From the NCBI GenBank assembly GCA_947259435.1, contig CAMYMP010000368.1, positions 1 through 14,397 on the forward strand: DNA of 14,397 bases. Direction: 5' to 3'. The stretch comes from an uncultured Woeseiaceae bacterium. GTDB lineage: Bacteria > Pseudomonadota > Gammaproteobacteria > Woeseiales > Woeseiaceae. The position numbers were made by a program, and so were the translations under genes. Under the pieces are notes generated by a model that ran no database searches, was not told where the DNA came from, and was given only the letters and a program-made list of their open reading frames with translations. Of this stretch, positions 12,922 to 14,397 are shown in pieces. Within the stretch, counting starts at the first letter, position 1. The number at the start of each line of letters is the position of its first letter.

Positions 12922-13811
12922 TTTTCTATCCTTATACTCCAGCTGGCACCGGACTGAATGTGGAATTTTTCGGAATAGTTGCCCTGGTTTATTGCCAGTG
13001 ACACGTTATTAAGGCTGTTCAAATAGAGTAGCGGTTCCCCAACCGCAACCCGACCGAATGTTGGAAAATACGGCAACGTCTGCGTCAGGACAACGTCGTC
13101 GCCGTTCGAGATTTCAATGCTGACTTTGTCGCCCGGGCTTAGCTCCAGGGCTTTAAAGGTCTCACGATCAATGTTCGTCCAGATGTTGCCGAACTGGGGG
13201 TCGAGTATCTCGATGTTACCGTACACTCGCCCCTGATCGATGCGCGCCTCTTGGTAGGGAATCGACAACACTTCGGCGGGAAGCTCGCGTCCGACTTCCG
13301 CGAACGTAATGACGCCCGCTGCCAGGCGGGCACCGGTATAAGCGTAGACGTCGCGTCCGTGAAACGTGTAAGACTTTTCCGAATTGGCGAGGCGGTTAAT
13401 TGCCTCATCGATTTCCCGAACCGCCTCCACGCCGAGCTTTTCGGCTACCGCGGTCAGGCTGCCATTGTCCGGAGAAACGAAATAATGGCCGGACCTGGTC
13501 TTCAGCACGACCGACTTGCGCTCTGTGCCGACACCGGGATCGACGACAGAGACGAAAACGGTGCCCTTTGGCCAGTACTCGGCAGCCTGAACAAGCCGTA
13601 GCGAAGCCTCCCAGATGTTGTAGGCAGGCACTTCGTGCGTCAGATCGTAAATATCGAGATCAGGCGATACGCTGACCGCGACACCTTTCATTGATGCAAC
13701 TGCTGCATCCTTGACGCCAAAATCCGACTGCAATACCAGAGGATCCGCCGGCCATGCAGCCCCGCCCGGAAATACTGCGGCGGCGGCAAGCAATACCGTC
13801 CATTTATTCAT
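12918..13811 (-). CDS. Exported S-adenosylmethionine hydrolase (DUF62, SAM hydroxide adenosyltransferase)
   Basis: DUF62 enzymes use water to split SAM into adenosine and L-methionine. The 297-residue protein has the full two-domain family layout. The catalytic triad known from the archaeal enzyme (Asp68-Arg75-His127) appears as Asp91 in VVDPGVG, Arg98 in TERKS and His151 in FHGRDVY, with nearly the same spacing. Other family marks are SDFG (29-32), SPDNGSL (113-119) and FGNIWTNI (207-214). Residues 1-22 form a short signal peptide (hydrophobic VLLAAAAVF, Ala-rich cleavage region), so a periplasmic location is expected, unlike the usual cytosolic forms. AAGGGGGAT 5 bases upstream supports the ATG. 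First gene of a unit with a TonB-dependent receptor and a permease, and divergent from a close paralogue. A halogenase role is less likely than hydrolase. Confidence 0.92.
   Translation of the reverse strand: MNKWTVLLAAAAVFPGGAAWPADPLVLQSDFGVKDAAVASMKGVAVSVSPDLDIYDLTHEVPAYNIWEASLRLVQAAEYWPKGTVFVSVVDPGVGTERKSVVLKTRSGHYFVSPDNGSLTAVAEKLGVEAVREIDEAINRLANSEKSYTFHGRDVYAYTGARLAAGVITFAEVGRELPAEVLSIPYQEARIDQGRVYGNIEILDPQFGNIWTNIDRETFKALELSPGDKVSIEISNGDDVVLTQTLPYFPTFGRVAVGEPLLYLNSLNNVSLAINQGNYSEKFHIQSGASWSIRIEK
12928..12933 (-). promoter_or_regulatory. Ribosome binding site of the receptor inside the SAM hydrolase gene
   Basis: AAGGAT on the minus strand lies within the last codons of the SAM hydrolase gene, 6 bases before the receptor ATG. 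With the ATGA overlap it supports coupled translation. Confidence 0.7.
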
Positions 13812-13816
13812 ACACT

Positions 13817-13825
13817 ATCCCCCTT
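13817..13825 (-). promoter_or_regulatory. Strong ribosome binding site of the first SAM hydrolase
   Basis: AAGGGGGAT on the minus strand, 5 bases before the ATG at 13811. Confidence 0.65.
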
Positions 13826-13850
13826 GCGTGCCGGATCGGCGCTTGATCGC

Positions 13851-13867
13851 CTGACTGTTTAGGTCAG
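13851..13867. promoter_or_regulatory. Operator-like inverted repeat between the divergent SAM hydrolase genes
   Basis: CTGAC (13851-13855) and GTCAG (13863-13867) form a symmetric 5-bp inverted repeat with a 7-base spacer, near the middle of the 104-base region between the two start codons. Placement suits a regulator that controls both directions. The repeat is short and could arise by chance. Convincing -35/-10 pairs are not visible on either strand here. Confidence 0.3.
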
Positions 13868-13915
13868 CGCTCTTCTCGGGCAATGATATCTTGATAAGAC
13901 AGAGGCTTGCACCCA

Positions 13916-14397
13916 ATGTCCCGAGCATTCCGACAGCTGATTATTTGTTCAATGATTATAGCGTTTGCGGCGGACGCCGCTGAGAGCGATACGCCGCGGG
14001 CGCTGGTGCTGTTGTCCGACTTCGGTACAACAGAACGCTTCGTTGCCAGCATGAAAGGCGTTGCGATAAGCGTCGGGCCGGAACTGCAAATTCACGACCT
14101 GACTCATCACATTGAGCCATTCAATATCTGGCAGGCTTCGTACATGCTGGCGGGCACCATCGACTACTGGCCTGAGAGAACGGTTTTTGACTCGGTCGTC
14201 GATCCCGGCGTTGGCACGGATCGCCGCTCAGTGGTGGCAAAGACAAACACCGGACACTACGTCGTAACGCCGGACAACGGCAGCCTGACACTCGTGGCGG
14301 ACACACAGGGTATCGTCGAAATGCGGCAGATCGACGAAACGATTAATCGCCGGCCCGGCTCAGAGAGTTCACATACCTTTCACGGTCGGGATGTTTA
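13916..14397 (+). CDS. Second exported SAM hydrolase (DUF62), 3' end outside window
   Basis: The frame is open from ATG at 13916 to the right edge and gives 160 residues of a DUF62 protein. A signal peptide precedes SDTPRALVLLSDFG (hydrophobic LIICSMIIAFAA, cleavage near residue 21). The catalytic residues are present: Asp96 in VVDPGVG, Arg103 in TDRRS and His156 in FHGRDV, plus TPDNGSL (118-124). Aligned without gaps to the first copy, I count by hand 82 identities in 131 positions, so the two arose by duplication or share a recent ancestor. A difference of note is Asp92 (VFDSVVDP) where the first copy has Val. AGAGG lies 10 bases before the ATG. The gene is divergent from the first copy; what follows it lies outside the window. 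Confidence 0.9.
   Translation, partial: MSRAFRQLIICSMIIAFAADAAESDTPRALVLLSDFGTTERFVASMKGVAISVGPELQIHDLTHHIEPFNIWQASYMLAGTIDYWPERTVFDSVVDPGVGTDRRSVVAKTNTGHYVVTPDNGSLTLVADTQGIVEMRQIDETINRRPGSESSHTFHGRDV

Noticed and set aside
12918..13811. Fluorinase or chlorinase rather than SAM hydrolase
   Set aside because: The D/R/H triad and spacing fit the hydroxide-adding DUF62 enzymes; the sequence shows no positive sign of a halide-using enzyme.
13812..13915. SAM riboswitch in the leaders of the SAM hydrolase genes
   Set aside because: The whole divergent region is 104 bases and shows no paired-helix pattern of known SAM riboswitch classes.
13916..13978. Lipoprotein signal (Cys11) in the second SAM hydrolase
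   Set aside because: Cys11 sits at the start of the hydrophobic core, with LII rather than a small residue before it, so it is not a lipobox.

Overview
The window looks like a chromosome segment of a Gram-negative, GC-rich bacterium, most likely a free-living (perhaps marine) gammaproteobacterium. Signs are a TonB-dependent outer-membrane receptor, a FadH-type 2,4-dienoyl-CoA reductase very close to the E. coli enzyme, a secreted GH3 glycosidase and a paired HD-GYP/EAL c-di-GMP locus. The lineage is inferred from gene content only. I see no mobile element, CRISPR array, rRNA or tRNA.

Layout. (1) Bases 1-286, minus: the N-terminal part of a class II glutamine amidotransferase (YafJ-like), starting at GTG with the nucleophile Cys2. 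(2) 417-1598, plus: a five-helix membrane protein of unknown function with a cysteine-rich C-terminal domain. (3) 1647-4246, minus: a two-gene c-di-GMP operon, first a DUF3391/HD-GYP protein whose HD motif reads LD, then a degenerate-GGDEF/EAL protein with a complete EAL site. (4) 4621-9182, plus: a secreted GH3 beta-glycosidase with an inserted PA14 domain, followed with a 4-bp overlap by fadH, which starts at TTG. (5) 9200-13811, minus: a compact three-gene unit in the order exported SAM hydrolase (DUF62), TonB-dependent receptor, APC amino-acid permease. (6) 13916 to the end, plus: a second exported SAM hydrolase, divergent from the first and cut by the window edge.

The most interesting part is 9200-14397. 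The first SAM hydrolase overlaps the receptor gene by 4 bp, and the permease follows after 29 bp. DUF62 enzymes split S-adenosylmethionine into adenosine and methionine, and both copies here carry apparent signal peptides. A simple model is a scavenging route. The receptor brings SAM or a related nucleoside across the outer membrane, the hydrolase splits it in the periplasm, and the permease takes up the amino acid. This is inference from gene order and families. The enzyme assignments are firm; the substrates of receptor and permease are not known.

Several true starts are GTG or TTG (amidotransferase, HD-GYP, GH3, fadH, permease). ATG-only gene calls would lose or misplace them.
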